Under the pieces are notes generated by a model. That model was not told the DNA's origin. It saw only the letters and a list, made by a program, of their open reading frames with translations, and did not search any database. Below, piece after piece: positions 35,152-42,853 of a stretch of DNA of 64,000 nucleotides. The position numbers and the translations under genes are program-made. The first letter of the stretch is position 1; each line of letters opens with the position of its first letter. Source of the DNA: VXNJ01 sp009840625 (GTDB lineage: Bacteria; Chloroflexota; UBA11872; VXNJ01); NCBI GenBank assembly GCA_965207915.1, contig OZ242304.1, forward strand, positions 2,108,001-2,172,000. The letters are read 5' to 3'.

Positions 35152-36239
35152 GGCGGCGAGCTCCCCAGCATTAACACCTGTTCGGCCACGAAACGGGCTG
35201 CATCCAGTCTGCCCAGCCCGCGTCCGGCCGCCGACATCCGGCAAAGCCGCGGACGGTCGGAAATCAATTTGCCGGACCGCTCGGCCAGTTTGTCCAGGCA
35301 GTCGTCTGCCATCAAGACCGCCGCCCCGGCGCGGACCAGCGGTTCGGCGTTATCGTGCTGATGTCCGCCGGCGAAACTTCCCGGAACCAGGATTGCCGGC
35401 CGGCTGGTGGCGGCGATTTCGGCCACCGCTCCGGCTCCGGCCCGGCTCACCACCAGATCAGCGGCGGCGAGTAGGTCGGCAAAACCGCTGTCAACGAATT
35501 CGAAGGGATGGTAGCGGCCTCTAAGGCTTTCGTCCAATTGGGCCCGGTCGGAGTGCGCCGCATCAATTTGTCGGGATCCGGTGACGTGCACCAATTGCGA
35601 ATTGGCGAGCAATTGCGGCAACTGTGCGGAAACCGCCCGGTTAATTGCCGCCGCTCCCTGACTGCCACCGACCACCAACAGCAGATTCTGGTCTGACGCG
35701 ATCCCGACCCGGCGCCGTCCGGCATCGCGATCGGGGTGATCGAATTGGGTCCTAAGCGGCAGGCCGCTGACGACCGCACGTTCGGTCGCCACGCGCTCGA
35801 GCGAATATCCGTCAACGCAGCAGACCAGATCGGCGATGCGGGCCTGGAGTCCGACCGCCAAACCTGGGCGCCGGTCCAACGCCAAAAGCAACAGCGGACG
35901 CCTGAGGGTGCGTGCCGCCAGGGCCCCGGCGACTGAGGGGTATCCCCCGGTGCTCAGCGCGACTTGAGGATCGAATTTTCTTACCAGAGCCAGCGCCGAA
36001 AGGTACGCTGAAGCGTTCCGGGCCAGGTTCAACGGCACCGCGGCCGGCGATACGCCCGACAACGGCGCCGAGCCAATCCGTTCTACCCGCAATCCAGGTA
36101 ATTCGCGATGTCCCAGTCCACGGCGGGACCCGAGCAGAAGTACCGTCAGGTCATTGCGCAGGCAGCGCAACTGGTCGATCACCGCCAGCGCCGGCATGGT
36201 GTGCCCGTAGGTTCCGCCGCCGCAGACCAGCAGACGCAT
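35148..36239 (-). CDS. murG: Undecaprenyl-PP-MurNAc-pentapeptide GlcNAc transferase MurG
   Basis: This 363-residue GT-B glycosyltransferase makes lipid II. VALSTGGYPSVAGALAA, LLVVGGSQGAAAIN and VVSRAGAGAVAEIAATS are the family blocks, with the acceptor-lipid patch near the N-terminus. The usual GGTGGH loop reads GGTYGH at residues 8-13, with Tyr in place of the fourth Gly. The start is the ATG at 36239, sharing one base with the ftsW stop. Confidence 0.92.
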   Translation of the reverse strand: MRLLVCGGGTYGHTMPALAVIDQLRCLRNDLTVLLLGSRRGLGHRELPGLRVERIGSAPLSGVSPAAVPLNLARNASAYLSALALVRKFDPQVALSTGGYPSVAGALAARTLRRPLLLLALDRRPGLAVGLQARIADLVCCVDGYSLERVATERAVVSGLPLRTQFDHPDRDAGRRRVGIASDQNLLLVVGGSQGAAAINRAVSAQLPQLLANSQLVHVTGSRQIDAAHSDRAQLDESLRGRYHPFEFVDSGFADLLAAADLVVSRAGAGAVAEIAATSRPAILVPGSFAGGHQHDNAEPLVRAGAAVLMADDCLDKLAERSGKLISDRPRLCRMSAAGRGLGRLDAARFVAEQVLMLGSSPP

Positions 36240-37384
36240 CACCGGTTGGCCCAGCGGGAACTGCGGGCGACGTTGAGGAGCACCCCGAGCATCCCCATCG
36301 TGAATATGTGCGAGGTCCCGCCGGCAGAAATCAGGGGTAGCGGGAGCCCGGTCACCGGGACCTGCCCGGTGATGACCAGCATGTTGATCATGGCCTGGGC
36401 GACGATTGAGGTCGTGATTCCGGCCGCCAGGCAACTTCCCAAAAGGTCGGGCGCCCGGTAGGCGCACCAAAGCCCGCGTCCCAGCAGCAGCAAATAGGCG
36501 CCCAGCACGGCGCCGGTGCCCAATAGGCCCAGTTCCTCGCCGATCACGGCAAAAATCGAATCCGAGCTGGAGACCGGCAGGTACAGGTACTTGATGGTCC
36601 CCATCCCGATTCCCTTGCCGGTCAGGCCCCCGGATCCCAGGGCCAGCGTCGCTTGTTGGATCTGGTAATTGGCCGATTGCGAATTGGCCGGATCCAGGAA
36701 TGCCGAAATCCTGGCTATCTGGTAGTCAAGGTCGCGGGCCAGCATCAGGACGACCGCGAACGTCACAAAAACGGTCACCGAGAGCACCAGGTAACGCAGC
36801 CGCACCCCGGCCGCTAGCCCCACCGCCATCGCCGCGATCGCCAGGGTCAGGGAGGTTGATAGATCGGGTTGCAGCATAACCAGCACAATCGGAACTCCGC
36901 TGACCAGTACCCCTTTGGCGAAAATCGGCAGCGTGGCGATGCGTTCCCGGAACTGCCAGGCCAGGGAGCTGAGGCTGACGATCAGCACCGGTTTGGCCAA
37001 TTCCGACGGCTGAACGGTCAGGCCTCCGATTTCGTACCAGCGCGCCGAATAGGCATCGGAGACGTATCCGAAAACCAGCACCCCCAACAACGCCAGTACG
37101 GTGATCGTGTAAAGCCCGGCCCAGCGGGCGCAAATCGCGTGATAGTCGACAAAGGAGACCGTCACTGCGAGCACCAATCCCCCCATGAGGATCCCCAACT
37201 GCTTCATGACCGGGCCGGAGAGCAGGTCGCCGTCGCCGCCGGCGAACGGCATGTTGGCGCTGACAATCATCACCGCGCCCAGCAGCGGGACGATCACGAC
37301 CAGCGCCAGCAAGTAGGAGTCGTTCGCCGGCCAAGATAGGTCTTCCCAGGAAAGGGTGCGCAATCTTCGCAAGGGGGCGTCCAT
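36239..37384 (-). CDS. ftsW: Lipid II polymerase/division protein FtsW (SEDS family)
   Basis: This 381-residue SEDS protein has about ten membrane segments. Conserved SEDS motifs are GGLTVQPSELAKPVLI, VMLQPDLSTSLTLAIAA with the essential Asp, SSDSIFAVIGEELGLLG and TGLPLPLISAGGTS. The position beside ftsI and murG favours FtsW over RodA. It polymerises glycan strands at the septum with FtsI. The ATG lies 4 bp after the ftsI stop. Confidence 0.93.
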   Translation of the reverse strand: MDAPLRRLRTLSWEDLSWPANDSYLLALVVIVPLLGAVMIVSANMPFAGGDGDLLSGPVMKQLGILMGGLVLAVTVSFVDYHAICARWAGLYTITVLALLGVLVFGYVSDAYSARWYEIGGLTVQPSELAKPVLIVSLSSLAWQFRERIATLPIFAKGVLVSGVPIVLVMLQPDLSTSLTLAIAAMAVGLAAGVRLRYLVLSVTVFVTFAVVLMLARDLDYQIARISAFLDPANSQSANYQIQQATLALGSGGLTGKGIGMGTIKYLYLPVSSSDSIFAVIGEELGLLGTGAVLGAYLLLLGRGLWCAYRAPDLLGSCLAAGITTSIVAQAMINMLVITGQVPVTGLPLPLISAGGTSHIFTMGMLGVLLNVARSSRWANR

Positions 37385-37388
37385 GAAG

Positions 37389-39125
37389 TCAGCCGTCGCT
37401 GGCCGGGATGCCCAGCAGCGGAAAGATTGCCTCGACTACCTCGCGGAATACCGGGGAAGCAACTTCATGGGCCCAGCGACCCTTCGCGGGGGCATCGATC
37501 TTGACCAGCACCAGGGCGCGCGGGTCGCGCGTGGGCCCGAATCCGGCGTAGCTGGGAATCGACGAATCCTCGGAATAACCCGAGTTGATCGGCACTTCGG
37601 TGGTCGCGGTCTTGCCCGCGGTATCAAACCACGGACTCAGCGCCGGGTTGTTGGGAACCGAGCGTTCGGCATCGCGCATCATGGCGACCATTCGCCCGGC
37701 GGTGGCTGCGGTAATCGCCCGCCTCCGCACCACTGGCGGATTCGGAGTGACCCGGCCCGCGGGATCGATCAAGGCCGCGACCGTGCGCGGGCGCAGCAGC
37801 AGTCCGCCGTTGGCGATCGCGGCGTAACACATCGCGGCCTGCAGCGGGGTGATCGCCAGGCCTTGGCCGAAGGAGTTGGCGGCCAGGTCGCCGGGGTACC
37901 AACCGGGGTCGCGGTAGTAGCGGACGATTCCGCCGACTTCCCCGGCCAAATCGACTCCGGTCGGCTCGCCGATCCCGAAATTGCGCAGGTAGCCGTAGAA
38001 CTTCTCCGGCCCCATTTGGTCGGCGATCCAGACTGCGCCGGTGTTCGAAGAGTGGCGCAGGAGGCTCGTCATGGACTGGTTCGGGTAGGTCTTCTGGTCC
38101 CAGTTGGCGATCTGCAGTCCGCCGTATTCGATCTCTCCCGGGAAGCTGTGGGTCGAAGCCGTGGTAATCGTCCCGGAATCGAGTCCGGCGGCCATCGTAA
38201 TTAGCTTGAACGTGGATCCGGGCTCCCACACAAGCTGAACTGCCGGGTTGAGGAACTGGGGTCCGATCTCGGCGTATTCGTGCATACGATCGGGGTCGAA
38301 CGTCGGTTGGCTGGCCATGGCCAGAACCGCCCCGTCGCGGGGGTCGAGAACCAGTATGGTGCCGTGCGCGGACTCGTACTTGGCGAGCGACCGTTGCAGG
38401 ATTCCCTCGACCTTCAGCTGGACCCGACGGTCCAGGGTCAGTCGGACGGTTGATCCCGGCTCGGCCGCGGTGACGATTTCGCGTCCCACGGGTATCGATC
38501 GCCCAAGTGGGTCGCGGTCGGCTATGACCCGTCCGGGGCGGCCGCGCAGTTGCAGGTCGTAAAACGACTCGACTCCGGAGCGGCCGGAGTTGCTGGCGTC
38601 GGTAAACCCGAGCAGGTGGGCGGCCAGCGGACCTGAGGGGTAACGCCGGTTGTGTCGGCTCTCGATCTGCAAACCGCCAGCCTGGCCGGCGTGGATAGCC
38701 TTCTGGATCGGAGCCGTGCGCACCGGATCGACATCCTCGGCCAGAACGGTGTACTGGGACAAGCGGTCGCGGACCCGGTGCCTTAGTTGATGCAGCGCGA
38801 TCCCGGTGTGCCTGGCGACGAATTCGAGCATGGCCTGCAGGCCCGATTCGGAGAGAACTGCCGGCGAGATGATCAGCCGGTCCACAACGCGAGTCACCGC
38901 CATGGGTTTGGCCCGGGCGTCGATGATGTCGCCGCGGCGAGGGTTTAGCAAGTTGTCGGCGCGCAACTGCAGCACGGCGTCGGCGGTGTGCGCGCTTTGC
39001 TCGCGAACCTGAATCCGCAGCAGAGCATGGGTGACCGCCCCGGCCAAAGCGAGGTTGGCGCCGCCCAAGAGCAGCAGCCGGCGGCCGAGTTGCGGTCGGT
39101 CGTCTGCGGTCGGGTGCACTGGCAC
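37389..39125 (-). CDS. ftsI: Septal peptidoglycan transpeptidase FtsI (class B PBP)
   Basis: This 578-residue class B penicillin-binding protein has an N-terminal membrane anchor (about 17-38), a PBP dimerisation domain and a transpeptidase domain. The nucleophile is in EPGSTFKLITM (SxxK) and the second motif is SSNTG. The third motif is AGKTATTEV at residues 503-511, so KTA replaces the usual KTG. The start is a GTG 3 bp after the ftsL stop. It crosslinks septal wall with FtsW. Confidence 0.93.
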   Translation of the reverse strand: MPVHPTADDRPQLGRRLLLLGGANLALAGAVTHALLRIQVREQSAHTADAVLQLRADNLLNPRRGDIIDARAKPMAVTRVVDRLIISPAVLSESGLQAMLEFVARHTGIALHQLRHRVRDRLSQYTVLAEDVDPVRTAPIQKAIHAGQAGGLQIESRHNRRYPSGPLAAHLLGFTDASNSGRSGVESFYDLQLRGRPGRVIADRDPLGRSIPVGREIVTAAEPGSTVRLTLDRRVQLKVEGILQRSLAKYESAHGTILVLDPRDGAVLAMASQPTFDPDRMHEYAEIGPQFLNPAVQLVWEPGSTFKLITMAAGLDSGTITTASTHSFPGEIEYGGLQIANWDQKTYPNQSMTSLLRHSSNTGAVWIADQMGPEKFYGYLRNFGIGEPTGVDLAGEVGGIVRYYRDPGWYPGDLAANSFGQGLAITPLQAAMCYAAIANGGLLLRPRTVAALIDPAGRVTPNPPVVRRRAITAATAGRMVAMMRDAERSVPNNPALSPWFDTAGKTATTEVPINSGYSEDSSIPSYAGFGPTRDPRALVLVKIDAPAKGRWAHEVASPVFREVVEAIFPLLGIPASDG

Positions 39126-39128
39126 GGT

Positions 39129-39626
39129 TCAGGCGCCGGAGGGACTGCGGCCGGTCCACCGCAGAAGGGCGTGCCAGAAACGATCCCGCCAGTGGGGGAT
39201 TTCCGGCGGAGCCGGGTCCGACCAGGTTGGTGAAGGACCTACCCGTGAGCGGCTACGCGTCGGCGGCGAGATTGTGGCGGCGGGCTCGGCCGGGTGCATT
39301 CCCAGTTCGCCGGCCCGTTGCTCAATCCGCGGGAGGTTAGACGCGGTCGCGGATTCAACCAGCAGCGCCGAGCGCACCCGCTGCAATTGGGAAAGTTCGC
39401 GCTCGAGTTCGTTCACGGTGGCGATCCGGGCCGCCTGCAGTTGCAGCTGCAGCACCAGAATCATGGTCACCAGAAACGCCGCCGCCACCAGGGTGAGAAC
39501 GACCACGCCGGGGCGGGGCAGCGTTCCGGCGGATCGGATTCTGGCCCACAGCCCGGTGAATCCGGCGGACTTCCCGGAGGACCCGGCATCCCCGAGCGCG
39601 ATGAAGTCGGTGCCCTGGACGTTCAA
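39129..39626 (-). CDS. ftsL: FtsL-like septum protein
   Basis: This 165-residue bitopic protein has one membrane segment (about residues 40-62) followed by a coiled coil containing VNELERELSQLQRVRSALL, the layout of FtsL/DivIC. ELGMHPAEPA after the coil resembles the family end. A Pro/Ser/Arg-rich tail of about 45 residues is extra. The ATG overlaps the rsmH stop by 4 bp. The call depends strongly on its place between rsmH and ftsI. Confidence 0.78.
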   Translation of the reverse strand: MNVQGTDFIALGDAGSSGKSAGFTGLWARIRSAGTLPRPGVVVLTLVAAAFLVTMILVLQLQLQAARIATVNELERELSQLQRVRSALLVESATASNLPRIEQRAGELGMHPAEPAATISPPTRSRSRVGPSPTWSDPAPPEIPHWRDRFWHALLRWTGRSPSGA

Positions 39627-40513
39627 TTCAGAACCGCGCAGCGGAGTCGGGCGCTGCGGGCGCGCCGGTTGGCAGCCAATTCATCGGTCTGCGGCCGCAG
39701 CGGTTTGGGCGTACGCACGGTGAGTCGGCCCTCGGTTTGGCCGGACCTGAACGCGAGCTTGACCAGCCTGTCCTCGGCACTGTGAAAGGAAATCACAACT
39801 ATGCGAGCGCCCCGGGCGCCAATGCCGAGGATTCCCTCCAGAAACCGCTCCAGGTTTTCAAGTTCCCGATTCACCGCGATCCGCAGGGCCTGGAAGGTGC
39901 GCGTCGCGGGGTGAATGCCGCGGCGCCGCCGCCGGCGCGCCCCTGACACAACCGCGGCCAGATCGCCGGTTCGGGTAATCGGGTTCTTGGCGCGTGCCTG
40001 ACAGATTGCCCGGGCGATGCGCCGGCTGTCGCGTTCGTCGCCGTAGCGATATATAAGGTCGGCCAGATCCTTCTCGCGCATGTCATTGACATAATCTGCG
40101 GCAGTGCGCTCCTGGCGGAGGTCGAACCGCATATCGAGCGGACCATCAGAGGCGAATGCGAAACCGCGATTGGGATCGGCGAGCTGGTCCGAAGAAAGGC
40201 CCAAATCGGCCAGAACTCCGTCGAACCGATCGAACCCGGATTCGCGCGCAACCGCCGGTGCATCGGCAAAGTTGGCGTGTGCCAGTACCGCGCGCTGGCC
40301 GAACCGGGAGAGTTGCTGTCGGGCGCGCTCGATCGCGTCGGCATCGGCGTCGATGGCGAGCAGCCTCCCGTCGGGAGCGTTGCCGTTCAGGATCAAGCAG
40401 GAATGCCCCCCGCCGCCGGTGGTGGCGTCGAGGTAGTCCAGGTTCGGTTGCGGATCGAGCAGGGCCAGTGCTTCGCGCGCCATCACCGATTGGTGTGAAG
40501 TTGGCTGGACCAC
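39623..40513 (-). CDS. rsmH: 16S rRNA m4C1402 methyltransferase RsmH
   Basis: This protein of about 296 residues methylates N4 of C1402 in 16S rRNA with SAM. It shows LDATTGGGGHSCLIL, LLAIDADADAI, FDGVLADLGLSSDQL, RGFAFASDGPLDMRFD and VVISFHSAEDRLVK. The start is uncertain among GTG at 40567, 40555 and 40513. I use 40513 because it gives the usual short lead before the conserved HQSVM segment and leaves the hairpin at 40529-40574 in the leader. No strong ribosome-binding site precedes any of them. Confidence 0.88.
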   Translation of the reverse strand: MVQPTSHQSVMAREALALLDPQPNLDYLDATTGGGGHSCLILNGNAPDGRLLAIDADADAIERARQQLSRFGQRAVLAHANFADAPAVARESGFDRFDGVLADLGLSSDQLADPNRGFAFASDGPLDMRFDLRQERTAADYVNDMREKDLADLIYRYGDERDSRRIARAICQARAKNPITRTGDLAAVVSGARRRRRRGIHPATRTFQALRIAVNRELENLERFLEGILGIGARGARIVVISFHSAEDRLVKLAFRSGQTEGRLTVRTPKPLRPQTDELAANRRARSARLRCAVLN

Positions 40514-40528
40514 GGGATTAGCGACTTC

Positions 40529-40574
40529 GGTATGTGTGGGGCGGAGGGGAGGCACTCTGCCCCACACGAATACC
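40529..40574 (-). promoter_or_regulatory. Hairpin between mraZ and rsmH
   Basis: The arms GCCCCACAC and GTGTGGGGC pair perfectly over 9 bp and extend through GGTAT/ATACC past a 2-nt bulge, enclosing a 16-nt pyrimidine-rich loop in the transcript. It begins 3 bases after the mraZ stop. No T run follows, so it is not a standard intrinsic terminator. It may be an attenuator, an mRNA-processing site or a protein-binding site. Confidence 0.6.
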
Positions 40575-40576
40575 CG

Positions 40577-41023
40577 TTAAGAGTTGCTGGGGCCGGTTTC
40601 GGACGCTGTCCTGAAGGTGTCGGCGATCGTCGCCGGCAGTCCGGCTTGCAGTTGGCCCCATTTCTCGGCGCACCAGATTTCGATTTTTTCGCCAGCTCCG
40701 ACAACCGCGACTTCCTTGGCGATACCAACCATTTCGCGCAGCGGCGCGGGGATTGAGACCCGCCCCTGCCGGTCGATATCCAGTCGGACTGCGTTGGCGA
40801 ACAGCGCCCGTCGGGCGTTGCGGCCTTCGCTGCGAAATTCATCCAACCCGGTGACCCGTTCGGCTTTAGCTTCCCAGGCCCCCATTGGCAGGATTTCCAA
40901 GCAGGTGTCGATGCCGCGCGTGATCGCGCCACCATCGGCCAACCCGTCTCGAAATCGGCTCGGCACGGTCAGTCGACCTTTCGAGTCGAGCGAATGCATA
41001 TACGTGCCCATGAAGCGTTCCAT
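40577..41023 (-). CDS. mraZ: Transcriptional regulator MraZ
   Basis: This 148-residue protein has two AbrB-like SpoVT domains. MGTYMHSLDSKGRLTVPSRFRDG and the second DRQGRVSIPAPLREMVG carry the paired motifs that contact DNA in the family ring. MraZ represses its own dcw operon by binding repeats upstream of mraZ. Such repeats are visible at 41067-41096. An AAGGAGAG site is about 15 bases upstream of the first ATG, rather far; the ATG four codons on (41011) is a possible alternative. Confidence 0.94.
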   Translation of the reverse strand: MERFMGTYMHSLDSKGRLTVPSRFRDGLADGGAITRGIDTCLEILPMGAWEAKAERVTGLDEFRSEGRNARRALFANAVRLDIDRQGRVSIPAPLREMVGIAKEVAVVGAGEKIEIWCAEKWGQLQAGLPATIADTFRTASETGPSNS

Positions 41024-41066
41024 CGGCGCGGCAACTCGCTCTCCTTGATCCGAGAAAGCCTAGTCT

Positions 41067-41096
41067 ACCACTTTGACCCACCATTTACCACATTGT
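41067..41096 (-). promoter_or_regulatory. Putative MraZ operator (three 10-bp repeats)
   Basis: On the minus strand three units follow each other exactly every 10 bp: ACAATGTGGT, AAATGGTGGG and TCAAAGTGGT, all with a GTGG core. Known MraZ boxes are short GTG- or TGGG-containing repeats at a 10-bp period upstream of mraZ, and Mycoplasma sites read AAAGTG[T/G]. The array ends 44 bases upstream of the mraZ ATG. A tight match in period, sequence and place. Confidence 0.72.
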
Positions 41097-41205
41097 CGTG
41101 ATCTCGGGCTCTTTTCAGGGTTTTGGTACCACGCCGTGCATGTCGTTGGAGCCACCGGGAGTCATGTCTGCGCGAATTAACCTCCGGCCGTCCAGCGGCC
41201 CGGAG

Positions 41206-41637
41206 TCAGGCTTCTTCGGCTTGGAAGGCGTCGATTGCGGCGTTGGCCAAGCCGTCGGCGACGGCGTTGCCGGCGCGCCGCACATGGACGAATTCGACCT
41301 CTTCGAATCGCGCGCAGAGCTTGCGCACGGTCTGGGCGATTGCGCGCAGGCGGGGGTTGCGGACGCGGTACTCGCCGCGCATCTGCTTTACGACCAACTC
41401 GGAGTCCAGCCGGCAGGCTACCCGCTGCAGGCCTCTCTGGTCGGCCAGCAGCAGCCCCAGCCGCAGACCCTGGTATTCAGCAGCGTTGTTGGTGTCGGTA
41501 CCCAGATAGATTTGGGAGCGACCCAGTTCGTTGCCGTCGCCGTCAAGAAGGATCGCCGCCGCAGCTGCCGCCCCGGGGTTCCCACGGGAGGCACCGTCGG
41601 CGTAGATGTAACCGTCGAATGCGGCTGCCGAGGCCAA
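41206..41637 (-). CDS. Ribonuclease HI-like protein
   Basis: This 143-residue RNase H-fold protein has the four acidic residues of the family: Asp in IYADGASRGNPG, Glu in NNAAEYQGLRLGL, Asp in RLDSELVVKQM and Asp in NAVADGLANAAI. It would cleave RNA in RNA:DNA hybrids. It resembles the short RnhA/YpdQ-type proteins common in Gram-positive bacteria more than E. coli RnhA, and lacks the basic protrusion. Divergent from citrate synthase across 45 bp; a 182-bp gap separates it from the mraZ promoter. Confidence 0.85.
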   Translation of the reverse strand: MASAAAFDGYIYADGASRGNPGAAAAAAILLDGDGNELGRSQIYLGTDTNNAAEYQGLRLGLLLADQRGLQRVACRLDSELVVKQMRGEYRVRNPRLRAIAQTVRKLCARFEEVEFVHVRRAGNAVADGLANAAIDAFQAEEA

Positions 41638-41682
41638 TTTGCCAGGTCCTTTCGGCGTCGCTGTGCCGGCACTTCAATTATC

Positions 41683-42846
41683 ATGATCCGGGACGTTCAG
41701 GGGGGATTCTTGCCAGACAAAACTGCCGGCTTGCGAGATGTGATTGCTGGCTCCTCAACCATCTGTTACCTGGATGGAGAGCGGGGCATCCTGCGTTACT
41801 GCGGCTACCCGATCGAAGAGTTGGCCCAGCATTCCACGTTCGAGGAAGTCGCCTATCTGCTCTGGCACGGTGAGCTACCGGCAATCAATCAACTCCGTCC
41901 CTTGGCCGAGCGGTTCGCTGCGGCATCGGTGCCCCAGCAGGTCTGGAACGTTCTCAGGGAACTGGGCCCGGTCCAGGTTATGGATGCGCTCCGTACCGGT
42001 GTTTCGGCGTTGGCCGGTCACGACCCAGACTACGGCGACGATTCGCCGGCCGCCCTCCTGCGCAAGTCCGAGCGGCTCACCGCCCAGACATCGAGCATCG
42101 TGGCCGGAGCCTGGCGCATCGGCCAGGGCATGGCGCCGGTCGATCCGGACCCGGAGCTGGGGTTTGCGGCCAACTTCCTATATCAGTTGCGGGGGGAGCG
42201 ACCCTCCGCCGTAGCAGCCCGCAGCCTTGACATTGCCCTGATCCTGCACGCCGAGCACGAACTCAATGCATCCACTTTCGCCGGGCGCGTGATAGCCGCG
42301 ACTCTGACCGACCTGCATTCGGCGATCGCCGGTGCAATAGGAGCCCTCAAGGGACCCTTGCACGGCGGCGCCAACGCGGCCGCATTGCAAATGCTGCTGC
42401 AGATTGGCGACCGGAGCAACGCCGAGGCTGCTATCCACCAGCGCCTGGCCGCGCGTCAATTGATCATGGGCTTTGGTCACGCCGTTTACCGGACCGCGGA
42501 TCCCCGCGCCGGAGTCCTGCGCGAGATGTCGCGGCAACTCGGTGAGGACGTTGGCGACCTGTCGCTCTTCGAGTTGTCGGGAGCGATCGAAGAGATCATG
42601 ATGCGCGAAAAAGGTCTCAACGCGAACGTCGATTTCTATTCGGCCAGCGTCTATCACAACCTGGGGATACCGGTCGACCTGTTCACTCCGATATTTGCCG
42701 TTTCGCGGATGACCGGCTGGACCGCGCACATCATCGAGCAGGTTGGCAACAACCGCATCATCCGTCCGCGGCTCGAATACGCCGGGGCCTGGGAGCGCGA
42801 ATACGTGGCCATCGAAGAGCGCGGCCTGACTCCTACCCAGCGGTAG
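41683..42846 (+). CDS. gltA: Citrate synthase (or 2-methylcitrate synthase)
   Basis: This 387-residue protein of the short bacterial/archaeal citrate synthase type condenses acetyl-CoA with oxaloacetate. Catalytic residues are visible: His in GPLHGGANAAALQML, His in MGFGHAVYRTADPRA and Asp in NVDFYSASVYHNLG. CYLDGERGILRYCGYPIEELA is the usual N-terminal region. I list the ATG at 41683. A TTG at 41710 directly after a GGGGGGA site fits the family N-terminus as well and may be the true start. 2-methylcitrate synthase cannot be ruled out, though no prp genes are near. Confidence 0.88.
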   Translation: MIRDVQGGFLPDKTAGLRDVIAGSSTICYLDGERGILRYCGYPIEELAQHSTFEEVAYLLWHGELPAINQLRPLAERFAAASVPQQVWNVLRELGPVQVMDALRTGVSALAGHDPDYGDDSPAALLRKSERLTAQTSSIVAGAWRIGQGMAPVDPDPELGFAANFLYQLRGERPSAVAARSLDIALILHAEHELNASTFAGRVIAATLTDLHSAIAGAIGALKGPLHGGANAAALQMLLQIGDRSNAEAAIHQRLAARQLIMGFGHAVYRTADPRAGVLREMSRQLGEDVGDLSLFELSGAIEEIMMREKGLNANVDFYSASVYHNLGIPVDLFTPIFAVSRMTGWTAHIIEQVGNNRIIRPRLEYAGAWEREYVAIEERGLTPTQR

Positions 42847-42853
42847 GGCCGGG

